Shown piece by piece: positions 26,032 to 34,406 of a DNA stretch of 64,000 bases (the stretch's first letter is position 1; every line of letters begins with the position of its first letter). Source of the stretch: DATBGS01 sp036557885. GTDB lineage: Bacteria; Chloroflexota; Ktedonobacteria; Ktedonobacterales; DATBGS01. The translations under genes and the position numbers were made by a program. Location of the stretch: positions 1 to 64,000 of the forward strand of contig DATBGS010000047.1 in the NCBI GenBank assembly GCA_036557885.1, given 5' to 3'. The notes beneath the pieces are model-generated. The model saw only the letters and a program-made list of their open reading frames with translations, was not told where the DNA came from and ran no database searches.

Positions 26032-26709
26032 TTACGCCGTTGGCAGGCGCCGCCCTCCAAACCACATCCCCGCGATAAACGCGATCACCAGCAGCCCCAC
26101 CACCGCCACCGAGAAAAAGATCAAACTCACCGTATTCAGTACAATGCCACCTTTTGCCGTTGTTGGGTTGGTAGAGGTTCCGCCGCCAGAAGGTCCACCT
26201 GGGCCTGTGGTTGCCACCGTCGTTGGCGTCGCAGACGGCACCGGCGTGGCTGTGACCACCACTGTAAAATCCCATCCAGCCGAGGCCACCGGCCCGCTCG
26301 CATCATCCACCTGCGCAAACACATGGTGTTTCCCACCTGTCAATACGAGCTTCACCTGGGCCGTTGGTGCTGTTGGGTCGCCCGTCACCTGAATCTGCGT
26401 CTGGTCCACAGTCGTCTGATCTACCTGAATCTCAAATTTAGTAAAGTTGTTATCCAATTGCGCGCTGATGCTGATCGTCACCTTGCCATTCGCATCAGTC
26501 TGCGCCGTGCTGCCATCCGCCGGACTAATATCCGAAATACATTGCGAGCATGCTGGCAGCAATGGCTCCACCCTGCGCTGAGTGGCGCGCGCCTGCGCAG
26601 CGTGCGCGCTCTGCGTGCCCAATCCACCTGCCATGCTCACACCCAGGAAAAAACACCCCACGAGAAGCCACCAGCGGGAACGAAAAGCGTGCTTCTTCGT
26701 ATTCATCAT
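26032..26709 (-). CDS. Secreted, membrane-anchored surface protein with Ig-like domain
   Basis: A 225-residue protein. The start is the ATG at 26709 (or the adjacent ATG), preceded by AGGGA. A signal peptide is plain: NTKK then a hydrophobic core WWLLVGCFFLGVSMAGG and a likely AxA cleavage near SAHAA (~35-38). Residues ~60-150 are a beta-rich domain with SPADGS and PTAQVKLVLTGGKH, like extracellular Ig-like modules. A Thr/Pro/Gly linker (~150-185) leads to a C-terminal membrane helix (VSLIFFSVAVVGLLVIAFIAG) and a short basic end. It looks like a surface stalk protein; ligand unknown. Confidence 0.75.
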   Translation of the reverse strand: MMNTKKHAFRSRWWLLVGCFFLGVSMAGGLGTQSAHAAQARATQRRVEPLLPACSQCISDISPADGSTAQTDANGKVTISISAQLDNNFTKFEIQVDQTTVDQTQIQVTGDPTAPTAQVKLVLTGGKHHVFAQVDDASGPVASAGWDFTVVVTATPVPSATPTTVATTGPGGPSGGGTSTNPTTAKGGIVLNTVSLIFFSVAVVGLLVIAFIAGMWFGGRRLPTA

Positions 26710-26956
26710 TACAATCCCTAGACTTTCTTCGAGAGTTTTTCGTAGCCCAAGCATAGCAGGCCAGGGCACTTCCTGCAAGGCACTGGCCCGATGCTCCTGC
26801 CTATAACTGGTCAAGCAAGGCCAACGTACATATAATAGAACCACGTGCAGGACAGGCGCTATGGCTCGGTTCACATCCTCCTGCATCTGCCTTGCCAGGC
26901 AAAGCAGGCGCAATGCTGAGCTTCAGCATCAAGCATAGAGAGAAAGGAACATCACC

Positions 26957-27310
26957 ATGCAAACCGTTCCCAATTTCGATCATCGCCTCGTCACTACCGC
27001 CTTTACGCTGAATGGCTACAACATCACCCACCACTTCGGCGTCGTGCGCGGGATCATTGTCCGCTCGCGCAGCGTCATCGGCAACATCGGCGCGGGCTTC
27101 CAGGCGCTTTTTGGGGGCAATATCACCCTCTACACCGAACTCTGCGAGCGCGCCCGCAACGACGCCTATGAGATTATGATTCAACATGCCGCCGCATTGG
27201 GTGCCAACGCTATCATCGGCGTCCATTACGATGCTACCGAGATTGCCAGCGGCATCACAGAAGTCCTCTGCTATGGCACCGCCGTCTACGTCACTCCGGC
27301 AGCAGGCTAG
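26957..27310 (+). CDS. YbjQ/UPF0145 family protein
   Basis: A 117-residue member of the YbjQ family (UPF0145, sometimes named a heavy-metal-binding domain). The family pattern is intact: GVVRGIIVRSRSV, the conserved YTELCERARNDAYEIM helix, and ALGANAIIGVHYDA near the C terminus, followed by GTAVYV. It probably forms a pentamer like other members; function is not established. The ATG is preceded by AGAAAGGAAC. A large hairpin lies ~90 bases after the stop. Confidence 0.9.
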   Translation: MQTVPNFDHRLVTTAFTLNGYNITHHFGVVRGIIVRSRSVIGNIGAGFQALFGGNITLYTELCERARNDAYEIMIQHAAALGANAIIGVHYDATEIASGITEVLCYGTAVYVTPAAG

Positions 27311-27398
27311 CCAGGGATTATGGCACAGCAGTATGCTGCCATGCCTACCGCGCCTTTTGTCCCACCTCAGCCCCAGATGTAGCCATCAAAGCGGCGCT

Positions 27399-27449
27399 CA
27401 ACACAACAGCCCTGGTAGCCAGGCTACCAGGGCTGTCATAAGTGTGTTG
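27399..27449 (+). terminator. Large palindrome downstream of the YbjQ gene
   Basis: ACAGCCCTGGTAGCC (27406-27420) and GGCTACCAGGGCTGT (27422-27436) are perfect inverted arms of 15 bp. CAACACA (27399-27405) also pairs with TGTGTTG (27443-27449) across a 6-base bulge. No T run follows on either strand. It lies between convergent genes and may end transcription or stabilise messages from both sides. Confidence 0.5.
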
Positions 27450-27462
27450 GTGGTGCTAATCT

Positions 27463-27716
27463 CTAAAAGAAGTGGTCGCGGCGGATGCCATCATAGCGCC
27501 CACCGTTGCGGCAGCAGCGCTTGAAAGCGGCGGCCAGACCCGCAGGGGCAAAGATCATCCTTGCCCAGCTTCTCGCAAAGTTCCTTGCCGCCATGTACGA
27601 CGCGCTTACCCCGCTTCACGTTCGTCTCCGAGGGATAGCCCCGTCGTCGTTTGCTGGTGCGCTCAAAAGCGCAGCACCTCCATTTGCGCTTCGTGACCCT
27701 GGTTGTATTTTGCCAT
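27463..27716 (-). pseudogene. Small SEC-C motif protein gene with two +1 frameshifts
   Basis: Read with two single-base corrections the region encodes an 83-residue basic protein: it starts MAKYNQGHEAQMEVLRF, continues ERTSKRRRGYPSE and VVHGGKELCEKLG, then a SEC-C zinc motif (DDLCPCGSGRRFKRCC) and ends RRDHFF. SEC-C modules bind zinc through CxCx8CC/CH. The frame breaks at an A run at 27665-27668 and at 27524-27526, each with one base too many. Total length (254) is exactly two bases over a multiple of three. Either the gene is dead or these are homopolymer errors in the assembly; both breaks being +1 in A/T runs favours the latter. Confidence 0.7.
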
Positions 27717-27881
27717 ACAAGCCACCTTTCTAGCACTCTCCAGTATACCATCGAATCTGCCCGATTGCTAGCTGTCGCACCAGGCGCGTTTGCCCGCTCA
27801 ATCCCCCACGTGGTATCATCTGGGAAGAGAAATCGTGCCGCCCCAAGAAGCGCTCTCCTCCGCTGAAAGGAAGGTTGTTTC

Positions 27882-29024
27882 ATGCGTGATGTCGTCATCG
27901 TGGAAGCCGTCCGCACCCCCGTTGGCAAACGCGACGGCTCCCTCAAAGATGTCCACCCTGTCATGCTCCTGGCCGCGACCCTGCGCGAATTGGTCACACG
28001 CGCCAAAATTGACCCGGCTGTCGTCGAAGATATTGTCTCTGGCTGCGTGATGCAGGTGGGTGAGCAATCCCTCAACATTGCCCGCAACGCTGCTCTGACC
28101 GCCGGATTTCCCATCGAAGTCCCCGCCACCACTGTGGACCGGCAGTGTGGCTCCGGCCAGCAGGCCATTCACTTTGCCGCCAACCTCATCCAGTCTGGCG
28201 TTGTGGATGTTGCTATTGGCGCGGGCGTCGAGAGCATGTCACGCATCCCGCTGGGCAGTTCCATTAAAGCGGGCGGCCATCCCTTCCCGCCCGAACTCAC
28301 TGAGCGCTATGCCCTCACCCATCAGGGCCTCTCCGCCGAGATGATCGCTGACAAATGGAACCTCAGCCGCGAAGACCTGGACACGTTTGGCCTGCGCAGC
28401 CACCGCCTGGCCGTCAAAGCCCAGGCCGAGGGCGCCTTTGACCGCGAAATCTTCCCCATCAAACTACCTGGAGATGGCACCCTGGCCCGCGATGAAGGCC
28501 CGCGCCCGGATACCTCGCTGGAACGGCTCGCTACACTCAAGCCCGCCTTCAAGCCCGATGGCAAGATCACCGCAGGCTCCAGCAGCCAGATCAGCGACGG
28601 CTCAGCCGCCGTCCTGCTCACCACGCCAGAGAAAGCCAAAGAGCTTGGCCTGACCCCACGCGCCCGCATCGTCGCGCAAAAGGTTGTTGGCGTTGACCCC
28701 GTGCTGATGCTCACCGGCCCCATCCCCAGCACCCAGCAGGTGCTCAAGAAAGCCGGGCTGAAGCTGGACGATATTGACCTCGTGGAGATCAACGAAGCCT
28801 TTGCCTCCGTCGTACTGGCCTGGGAAAAAGAACTGCATCCCGACATGAACAAAGTCAACGTCAATGGCGGCGCCATTGCCCTCGGCCATCCAGTCGGCTC
28901 CTCTGGTGCCCGCCTGATGGTCACGCTGCTGCACGAAATGGAGCGGCGCAAAGTGCGCTATGGCCTCCAGACCATGTGCTGCGGCGGCGGCATCGGCACC
29001 GCCACCATCATCGAGCGCTTGTAG
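27882..29024 (+). CDS. Thiolase (acetyl-CoA acyltransferase/acetyltransferase)
   Basis: A 380-residue thiolase. The acyl-enzyme Cys89 lies in VDRQCGSGQQA; the C-terminal active-site segments are NEAFAS, NGGAIALGHPVGSSGAR (His) and TMCCGGGIGTA (second Cys). It either cleaves 3-ketoacyl-CoA in beta-oxidation or condenses two acetyl-CoA; sequence alone does not settle which. AAGGAAGG precedes the ATG. It stands without other fatty-acid genes nearby; a GAF histidine kinase follows after a palindromic repeat. Confidence 0.92.
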   Translation: MRDVVIVEAVRTPVGKRDGSLKDVHPVMLLAATLRELVTRAKIDPAVVEDIVSGCVMQVGEQSLNIARNAALTAGFPIEVPATTVDRQCGSGQQAIHFAANLIQSGVVDVAIGAGVESMSRIPLGSSIKAGGHPFPPELTERYALTHQGLSAEMIADKWNLSREDLDTFGLRSHRLAVKAQAEGAFDREIFPIKLPGDGTLARDEGPRPDTSLERLATLKPAFKPDGKITAGSSSQISDGSAAVLLTTPEKAKELGLTPRARIVAQKVVGVDPVLMLTGPIPSTQQVLKKAGLKLDDIDLVEINEAFASVVLAWEKELHPDMNKVNVNGGAIALGHPVGSSGARLMVTLLHEMERRKVRYGLQTMCCGGGIGTATIIERL

Positions 29025-29040
29025 CACAGTTTGACCTTGT

Positions 29041-29095
29041 GGCGCGGGCGGCTCGCCCGCGCCCATTTCACCGGCTAGAAGCCGGTGCTACAAGC
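29041..29095. repeat. Paired REP-like palindromes
   Basis: Two adjacent hairpins: GGCGCGGGC (29041-29049) with GCCCGCGCC (29055-29063), and CACCGGCT (29069-29076) with AGCCGGTG (29080-29087), followed by CTACAAGC. A near copy of the second unit, inverted, occurs at 43408-43433. They follow the thiolase stop and could also serve as its terminator, though there is no T run. Confidence 0.55.
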
Positions 29096-29107
29096 AAGAT
29101 TACCCTT

Positions 29108-30277
29108 ATGCCAAAGCAACCATCACAAGAAACCGACGCCAGCCAGCTTCAGCGCCGCACCTACGAACTCACCATCCTCAACGACATCGCCAGGGCGCTC
29201 AACCACTCGGTTGAACTCAGTCAGGTGCTTCAGACGGGGCTGGCGCTGGTCGCGGAACTGCTTGGCCTGCACACTGGCTGGGTCTGGCTGGTGCGTGATG
29301 ATTCCAGCGCGGGCTACATGGCCGCCGCGCAAAACCTCCCGCCCGCGCTCGCCAAACATCCCAACCGCATGCGCGGCAGTTGCTACTGCCTCAACACCTA
29401 TGAGGAAGGCGACCTGGAGGGTGCCGCCAACATCAACGTCGTCAAATGCAGCCGTCTTTCGGGGTTGATGGCTGGCACCGATGGCCTGCGCTACCACGCC
29501 AGCATCCCACTCTATGCCCACGAGAAAAAACTGGGCGTGCTCAACGTCGCCAGCCCCGACTGGCGCAAGCTCTCCGCCGAAGATCTGCGCCTGCTCTCCA
29601 CCATTGGCGACCTGCTCAGCATCGCCATTGAGCGCGCCTACCTCTTCGCCACCAGCGCCCGGCTTGGCGTCGTCGAGGAGCGCAACCGCCTGGCCCGCGA
29701 GATTCACGACACCCTGGCTCAGGGCCTCACTGCCGTCAGCCTCCAGCTTGAATCTGCCGATGCCCTGCTGGAAGCCGGAGCCGACCCCGAACGTATCCGC
29801 ACTACTGTGCGCCAGGCGCTCGGCCTCACTCGCGCCAGCCTGGAAGAAGCCCGCCGCTCAGTCATGGACCTGCGCGCCGCCCCGCTGGAAGGCCGCGCCC
29901 TGCGCGAAGCCCTGCGCGCCCTGGCCGAAGAATCCGCCGCCAAAGGCGAGATGCAGATTACTTTTAAATCCACCGGCGAACCACTGCCGCTGCCTGTGCG
30001 CATCGAAGTGGGCCTCTATCGCATTGCCCAGGAAGCCCTCACCAACGTCCTGCACCATGCCAACGCCACCTGCGCCTGCCTCACCTTGCAGATCAGCAGC
30101 AAACAGATCACCCTTACCATCGAAGATAACGGCGAAGGCTTCGACCCGACTCAGGTCGCCAGAGAACGCTTTGGGCTGATTGGCCTGAACGAACGCGCCC
30201 GGCTTCTCGGTGGTACACTGCATCTGGAAAGCACCAGTGGTTCCGGCACCTGTGTCGAAGTGACCGTTCCCCTCTAA
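29108..30277 (+). CDS. GAF-domain sensor histidine kinase (NarX/DesK type)
   Basis: A 389-residue cytoplasmic kinase. A GAF domain covers ~25-178 and contains four Cys residues in close order (RGSCYCLNTY at ~90-98, NVVKCSRL at ~110), which could bind a metal or act as redox sensors. The HisKA_3 dimerisation segment has His200 in LAREIHDTLAQGL; the ATPase domain shows DNGEGFDP and FGLIGLNERARLLGG. The ATG at 29108 replaces a much longer frame without RBS. Its response regulator begins 13 bases after the stop, a normal two-component pair. Confidence 0.88.
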   Translation: MPKQPSQETDASQLQRRTYELTILNDIARALNHSVELSQVLQTGLALVAELLGLHTGWVWLVRDDSSAGYMAAAQNLPPALAKHPNRMRGSCYCLNTYEEGDLEGAANINVVKCSRLSGLMAGTDGLRYHASIPLYAHEKKLGVLNVASPDWRKLSAEDLRLLSTIGDLLSIAIERAYLFATSARLGVVEERNRLAREIHDTLAQGLTAVSLQLESADALLEAGADPERIRTTVRQALGLTRASLEEARRSVMDLRAAPLEGRALREALRALAEESAAKGEMQITFKSTGEPLPLPVRIEVGLYRIAQEALTNVLHHANATCACLTLQISSKQITLTIEDNGEGFDPTQVARERFGLIGLNERARLLGGTLHLESTSGSGTCVEVTVPL

Positions 30278-30290
30278 GGGTTTTGCACGT

Positions 30291-30938
30291 ATGAATACCA
30301 CCATCCGCATCCTGGTGGCTGATGATCACCCCATCGTCCGCGATGGCCTCATCGCCACCTTGAGCACCCAGGATGACTTCCAAATCGTTGGCGAGGCCGC
30401 CACCGGCAAAGAAACCGTCCAGCAAACATCCAGGCTTCAGCCGGATGTCGTCTTGCTTGATCTGGAGATGCCAGAAATGGACGGCGTGGAAGCCATCCGG
30501 CGCTTGCGCGAAACGCAGCCCGATGTGCGCGTCATCGTCTTTACTGCTTTTGATACAGACGAGCGCATCCTGGGCGCCTTACGCGCCGGAGCCAAAGGCT
30601 ATCTGCTCAAAGGCGCACCTCGCAGAGAGATTTTTCATGCGGTGCGCGTCGTCCACGCAGGCGGCTCGCTGCTCCAGCCCATCGTGGCGTCCAAGCTGCT
30701 CCGGCAGGTTAGCCACGAGCCAGCCACCATCTTAGGCGTGGAAACACTCACCCCACGCGAACTGGAAGTGCTGCGCCTGCTGGCGAAAGGCTTAGAAAAT
30801 AAAGAGATTGCCGGCGAACTCATCATCACCGAGCGCACCGTAAAATATCATGTCAGCTCTATCCTGGGCAAGCTCGGCGCCGGAAACCGCACCGAAGCCG
30901 TCGCCATCGCCGCGCAGCAAGGGCTAATCAAACTGTGA
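30291..30938 (+). CDS. LuxR/NarL-family response regulator
   Basis: A 215-residue regulator. The receiver domain has Asp11/12, the phospho-acceptor Asp57 in VLLDLEMPEMDG, and a Lys in YLLKGA. The LuxR-type helix-turn-helix covers ~148-212: LTPRELEVLRLLAKGLENKEIAGEL and TVKYHVSSILGKLG. It should be phosphorylated by the GAF kinase directly upstream and bind DNA as a dimer; targets are unknown. Its last 15 bases overlap the 3' end of the convergent unknown gene at 30924. Confidence 0.9.
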   Translation: MNTTIRILVADDHPIVRDGLIATLSTQDDFQIVGEAATGKETVQQTSRLQPDVVLLDLEMPEMDGVEAIRRLRETQPDVRVIVFTAFDTDERILGALRAGAKGYLLKGAPRREIFHAVRVVHAGGSLLQPIVASKLLRQVSHEPATILGVETLTPRELEVLRLLAKGLENKEIAGELIITERTVKYHVSSILGKLGAGNRTEAVAIAAQQGLIKL

Positions 30939-31718
30939 TTCATCCTCACGTGGTTCCTGCTCGCCCGGCAGCAGCGGCTCTATCGGAGGGGTTGGCTCAA
31001 TCTCAACCACTTGCTCAGCCTGCGCGTTCTGCTCCTCCGGCGGTTTCCAGCCTGGCGGCGGTGGGTCATACTCATAGCCAGGATAATAGCGCCCCACGCC
31101 CGCCAGCAACTCCAGCAGCGTCGTATAGATGCCCTCCAGCGAGGGCGGCCACAGATCATTGGGCAGCTTCGTCTTCTGGCCCGCCAGATGCCACCACGCA
31201 TTCCCAATCGCCTCATCCACCACATCATCCAGATTAAACCCCAGGCTGATTGTATCCAGTTCCTCAATAATCTGGTCTATGCGCAGCAGCGTGATCACCA
31301 GCGCCTCGTGCCGCGCCTCCCACACCTTCTTGCTTTGCCGCCGCGCGCGCCGCGCCGCAATCGCGTAGCGTACCGCCTCCCCAATCTCAATCCCCAGCAT
31401 CTCGTGCAGATGCTCTCTGGACATAAACAGGATGCGATGCTCATCAATCAGCGAGCGATCCAGATATTCGTTGCCCGCGCGCGGCGCCCGGCGCCCGCCA
31501 TTGGCACGCTTGTGCTGCTCGCGCCGCTTCTCGCAGGCCGCCGTCATCGTCAGCAGCGCGTGGTTCAGCAGCCGATTGCGCGCAATCTCCGCATTCATCG
31601 TGCGCGGCGGCTTTTTCTCAGGGCGATTCGTGCTGCCGGGGCAATAGGGGCCGAGGTCCAGGTCCAGATAACACTCCAGATACTCAGCAGTAGCTTTGGG
31701 CAGGCGTGGAGCCGTCAT
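30924..31718 (-). CDS. Protein of unknown function
   Basis: A 264-residue soluble protein that I do not recognise. The N terminus has LECYLDLDLGPYCPGSTNRP, then a basic region (KRREQHKRANGGRRAPRAG, ~66-84), a helical middle (~95-200), and a Pro/Glu-rich acidic C terminus (~215-264). No membrane segment or catalytic motif is visible. AAGGAG stands 11 bases before the ATG, and codon use is like its neighbours, so it is probably real. It is convergent with and overlaps the response regulator by 15 bases. Confidence 0.65.
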   Translation of the reverse strand: MTAPRLPKATAEYLECYLDLDLGPYCPGSTNRPEKKPPRTMNAEIARNRLLNHALLTMTAACEKRREQHKRANGGRRAPRAGNEYLDRSLIDEHRILFMSREHLHEMLGIEIGEAVRYAIAARRARRQSKKVWEARHEALVITLLRIDQIIEELDTISLGFNLDDVVDEAIGNAWWHLAGQKTKLPNDLWPPSLEGIYTTLLELLAGVGRYYPGYEYDPPPPGWKPPEEQNAQAEQVVEIEPTPPIEPLLPGEQEPREDESQFD

Positions 31719-32087
31719 GGATGGGTCGCTCCTTTCACATCAGTACAGCTTTGGCGCTGTCGCCTGCCAGGAAGTGGGCTTGAGAAGATGGTTCACACAT
31801 ATGCTACAATCTCAACGCCCTCGTCCTGGGTATACACCAGACAAAGGGAATGGTGCGCGTGCCTTTATCTGCACGACGCATCCGGCATACAAACTCTCAT
31901 ACGCAAAACACTGGCCTCCTTTGTGGATGCCAAAAATGGGATGTTTCAATTATAGAAGATGCCCGCTCATTAGTCAACCGTTGATGGAAAAGACGTTTTC
32001 ACTCGTCCTTGGTAACATCCCTGGTTCTCTCCATGTCAACATTTGAAGGAGCGCCACCAACAAAAAAGACCCCTGGCTGCCCCTTGC
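31719..32087. other. Non-coding gap
   Basis: About 370 bases with no supported gene. The base composition is more A/T-rich than the surroundings. It probably once held the 5' part of the NadR-like gene whose remnant begins at ~32088, but no matching coding sequence is recognisable. Confidence 0.5.
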
Positions 32088-32257
32088 CAGAAGTGCAGGC
32101 CATTGCCAACGCCCACCGCTGCGACCTCTACCTGCTCACCGACGCCGACATCCCCTGTGTGCAGGACGGCACCCGCGATGGCGAACACATCCGCCTCACC
32201 ATGCACGCCCGCTTCAAAGAGAGCCTGGAAGCCTCTGGCCGTCCCTATCTGCTGCTA
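32088..32257 (+). pseudogene. C-terminal remnant of a NadR-like AAA ATPase/kinase
   Basis: In one frame the sequence reads PEVQAIANAHRCDLYLLTD, then ADIPCVQDGTRDGE and FKESLEASGRPYLLLS. This matches the C-terminal part of NadR-type nucleoside kinases and related AAA proteins, where Y-L-L-x-x-x-D-I-P-W-x-x-D-G-x-R is conserved (the Trp is Cys here). The P-loop half is missing, and similarity stops at ~32256, exactly where the 3' end of the WD40 kinase on the other strand begins. It looks like a deletion or rearrangement scar. Confidence 0.55.
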
Positions 32258-34045
32258 TCCTGCAGACCACACACGCACCGTCGTATCCCAACTGGCCGAG
32301 GCAATGCGCCGACCATCCAGCGACCAGGCCACCGACCTCACCGCATCTATATGGCCTGTGCAGGTCGTCAGCAGTTTTCCGCTGGTCGCATCCCACAAGC
32401 GCACCGTCTGATCTGCACCACACGAAGCAAACCGCTGCCCATCGGGCGACCAGGCCACCGCAAACACTGCTCTCCCATGTCCAACACACCTCACAAGCTC
32501 CCGCCCGCTCGCAACATCCCACACCCGGACCGTCTCATCATTACTTGCTGAAGCAATTCGACTCCCATCAGGCGACCACGCCACCCCAAACACCGTAGTA
32601 GCATGCCCATTGTAGATTGCTTTTTCTCGCCCGCTGCTGGCATCCCACACCCGAACCGTGTGGTCATCTGAGTTCGACAGACCACCTGATCCACTCGCAA
32701 GTTGCTGCCCATCTGGCGACCACGCCACTGACTGTATCCAGTTGGTATGCCCCCGGAGGGTTCTCAGTTCCGTGCCTGTCTTGACATCCCAGATTCGCAC
32801 CATAAAATCAATGCCGCCAGAAGCCAATCGCTTCCCATTGGGCGACCACGCCACCGCCCACTCGCCCCAGGGATGCCCCTGGCAGGTGAGCAATACCCGC
32901 CCATTTGCTGCCTCCCACACATGGACGGTTCCCTGGCTGCTTACAGCGGCCAGCAATCGTCCATCTGGCGACCACGCTACCGCGCGTGCAGTGGCATTAA
33001 AGGCTGTCCATTTCGCCACCTTCTGCCCCTGTGCCGCTTCCCATATCCGCACCATCTGATCCTCGCTCACCGAAGCCAGCCTCAGCCCATCGGGTGCCCA
33101 CGCCACAGCATTCACTTTATTACTATGCCCCTTCAACGTATGCAGACATGTGCCTGCTGGCGGCAACAGGGACGGTTGAGAAACCTGATGCACAGTAGTA
33201 AACCCTCGTGGAGAGGAGGGATGTGGCCCCGAATGCGCCGCAGCCTCCAGCGCTTCAGCGAATGCCTGGACATTTTCGTAGCGCTGCTTTGGGTCTTTCG
33301 CCAACGCCTTCAGCACCACGGCTTCCACCGTCGGCGACAGCGTAGAGACATGATTACTCAGTGGAGGGGGAGAAATATTCACGTGCTGATACCCATATTG
33401 CGGATACCCAGGTCCAGAAAAAGGGCGTACTCCACAGAGCCATTCGTACACCACTATACCCAGAGAATATTGATCGCTCGCGCGATGCACCTCCCCATTG
33501 AACGTTTCGGGCGCCATATATGCCGCTGTGCCGCTGGGCGCGTGGGGATTCACATATTGCGTGACCGTCACAGCAATGCCAAAATCACTCAGCCGAATCT
33601 CCTCCTGCCGTCCCAGCAGCATATTCTCCGGCTTAATATCCCGATGGACAATCGCAGGCTGCTGCATATGGGCATAGTGCAGCGCCGCTGCCACCTGCCG
33701 CACATAAGTCAGCACCGTCTCCACTGGCAGCCGCGCGCCAAAAGGATGCCGCTGGCGAAGTGTGCCATTGGGGGCATAATCCATCACCAGATACGGCAAA
33801 CCGCCGCCATCATCAAAATCCAACACCCGCAGAATGTGGGAATGATCGGCCAGACGAGCAATAGTTTGCGCTTCACGCAGAAAGGCGGTCAGATCGTCGG
33901 GCGCCAGGCGACTATGCAAGACCTTAATCGCTGCCAGCGTCCCCAAAGTCTCGTGTTCCCCTAGATAGACGTCGGCAAAGCCCCCCCTGCCTAAGAGTTT
34001 GGTGAGACGATATTTCCCAAATTTCTCTCCCACACGATCTGCCAT
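32255..34045 (-). CDS. Ser/Thr protein kinase with seven-bladed WD40 propeller
   Basis: A 596-residue protein. Kinase domain 11-270: GRGGFADVY (19-27), Lys41, HRDIKPEN (134-141), DFG (154-156) and MAPETF. After a short linker seven WD40 repeats follow (~305-596), each ending in a VRIW/VRVW-type strand, enough to close one propeller; the last repeat ends the protein two residues after VRVW. No membrane helix, so it is cytoplasmic, unlike the 896-residue relative at 21391. GGGAAGG precedes the ATG, and a consensus promoter lies at 34114-34142. Its stop codon touches the NadR-like remnant on the opposite strand. Confidence 0.9.
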   Translation of the reverse strand: MADRVGEKFGKYRLTKLLGRGGFADVYLGEHETLGTLAAIKVLHSRLAPDDLTAFLREAQTIARLADHSHILRVLDFDDGGGLPYLVMDYAPNGTLRQRHPFGARLPVETVLTYVRQVAAALHYAHMQQPAIVHRDIKPENMLLGRQEEIRLSDFGIAVTVTQYVNPHAPSGTAAYMAPETFNGEVHRASDQYSLGIVVYEWLCGVRPFSGPGYPQYGYQHVNISPPPLSNHVSTLSPTVEAVVLKALAKDPKQRYENVQAFAEALEAAAHSGPHPSSPRGFTTVHQVSQPSLLPPAGTCLHTLKGHSNKVNAVAWAPDGLRLASVSEDQMVRIWEAAQGQKVAKWTAFNATARAVAWSPDGRLLAAVSSQGTVHVWEAANGRVLLTCQGHPWGEWAVAWSPNGKRLASGGIDFMVRIWDVKTGTELRTLRGHTNWIQSVAWSPDGQQLASGSGGLSNSDDHTVRVWDASSGREKAIYNGHATTVFGVAWSPDGSRIASASNDETVRVWDVASGRELVRCVGHGRAVFAVAWSPDGQRFASCGADQTVRLWDATSGKLLTTCTGHIDAVRSVAWSLDGRRIASASWDTTVRVWSAG

Positions 34046-34113
34046 TGCGACACCTTCCCTTTGCGCAAATAGATACGCCAGGCTCTACATCGTGACCTGG
34101 CTCAACGCAATCT

Positions 34114-34142
34114 ATTTTATGATCGTCTGATTCGTTTGTCAA
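34114..34142 (-). promoter_or_regulatory. Consensus promoter of the WD40 kinase gene
   Basis: On the minus strand TTGACA (34142-34137), 17 bp, TAAAAT (34119-34114). The -35 box lies inside one arm of the palindrome at 34133-34160. Confidence 0.65.
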
Positions 34143-34160
34143 TCGCCTCATTGACAAACG
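34133..34160. promoter_or_regulatory. Palindromic operator spanning both divergent -35 boxes
   Basis: CGTTTGTCAAT (34133-34143), 6-base centre CGCCTC, ATTGACAAACG (34150-34160): perfect 11-bp arms. Each arm contains a TTGACA -35 hexamer, one for the kinase gene and one for the rtcB leader. A symmetric regulator bound here would cover both promoters; alternatively the symmetry simply reflects two identical -35 boxes. Confidence 0.6.
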
Positions 34161-34179
34161 CCGCCCTGTCTGCTATACT
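34151..34179 (+). promoter_or_regulatory. Consensus promoter of the leader ORF-rtcB unit
   Basis: TTGACA (34151-34156), 17 bp, TATACT (34174-34179): nearly perfect sigma70 consensus. Transcription should start near 34186, giving a ~220-base leader before rtcB. Confidence 0.7.
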
Positions 34180-34226
34180 TTGGGCAGCCAAGAATCTACA
34201 CCATCTATGGAGAGGGGGCACCCGCT

Positions 34227-34328
34227 ATGCTGGCCGATACAATCAACGTCATGCAAAATAGCACATCACGACTCATTCACCGACACCGCGCCTCTGCTGG
34301 CTGGGGCCGCCCGCTCATACTCGCATAA
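34227..34328 (+). CDS. Putative 33-codon leader peptide ahead of rtcB
   Basis: ATG at 34227 with GGAGAGGGGG upstream; 33 codons, stop TAA at 34326. The peptide ends RLIHRHRASAGWGRPLILA and is rich in Arg and His. It is followed after 20 bases by a strong terminator hairpin and then rtcB, the layout of a transcription attenuator. It could instead be an independent small protein. Conservation is not known to me. Confidence 0.4.
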   Translation: MLADTINVMQNSTSRLIHRHRASAGWGRPLILA

Positions 34329-34348
34329 CACGCAACAGCCATGCAGGG

Positions 34349-34387
34349 CGCGGATGTCAGGATAACAAGACATCCGCGTTTTTCTTT
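34349..34387 (+). terminator. Rho-independent terminator / attenuator upstream of rtcB
   Basis: A perfect 10-bp stem CGCGGATGTC (34349-34358) with GACATCCGCG (34369-34378), then TTTTTCTTT. It stands only 20 bases before the rtcB start, so it should stop the strong promoter at 34151 unless readthrough is regulated. Confidence 0.75.
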
Positions 34388-34406
34388 GCCCAACAAGGAG
34401 CAACTT

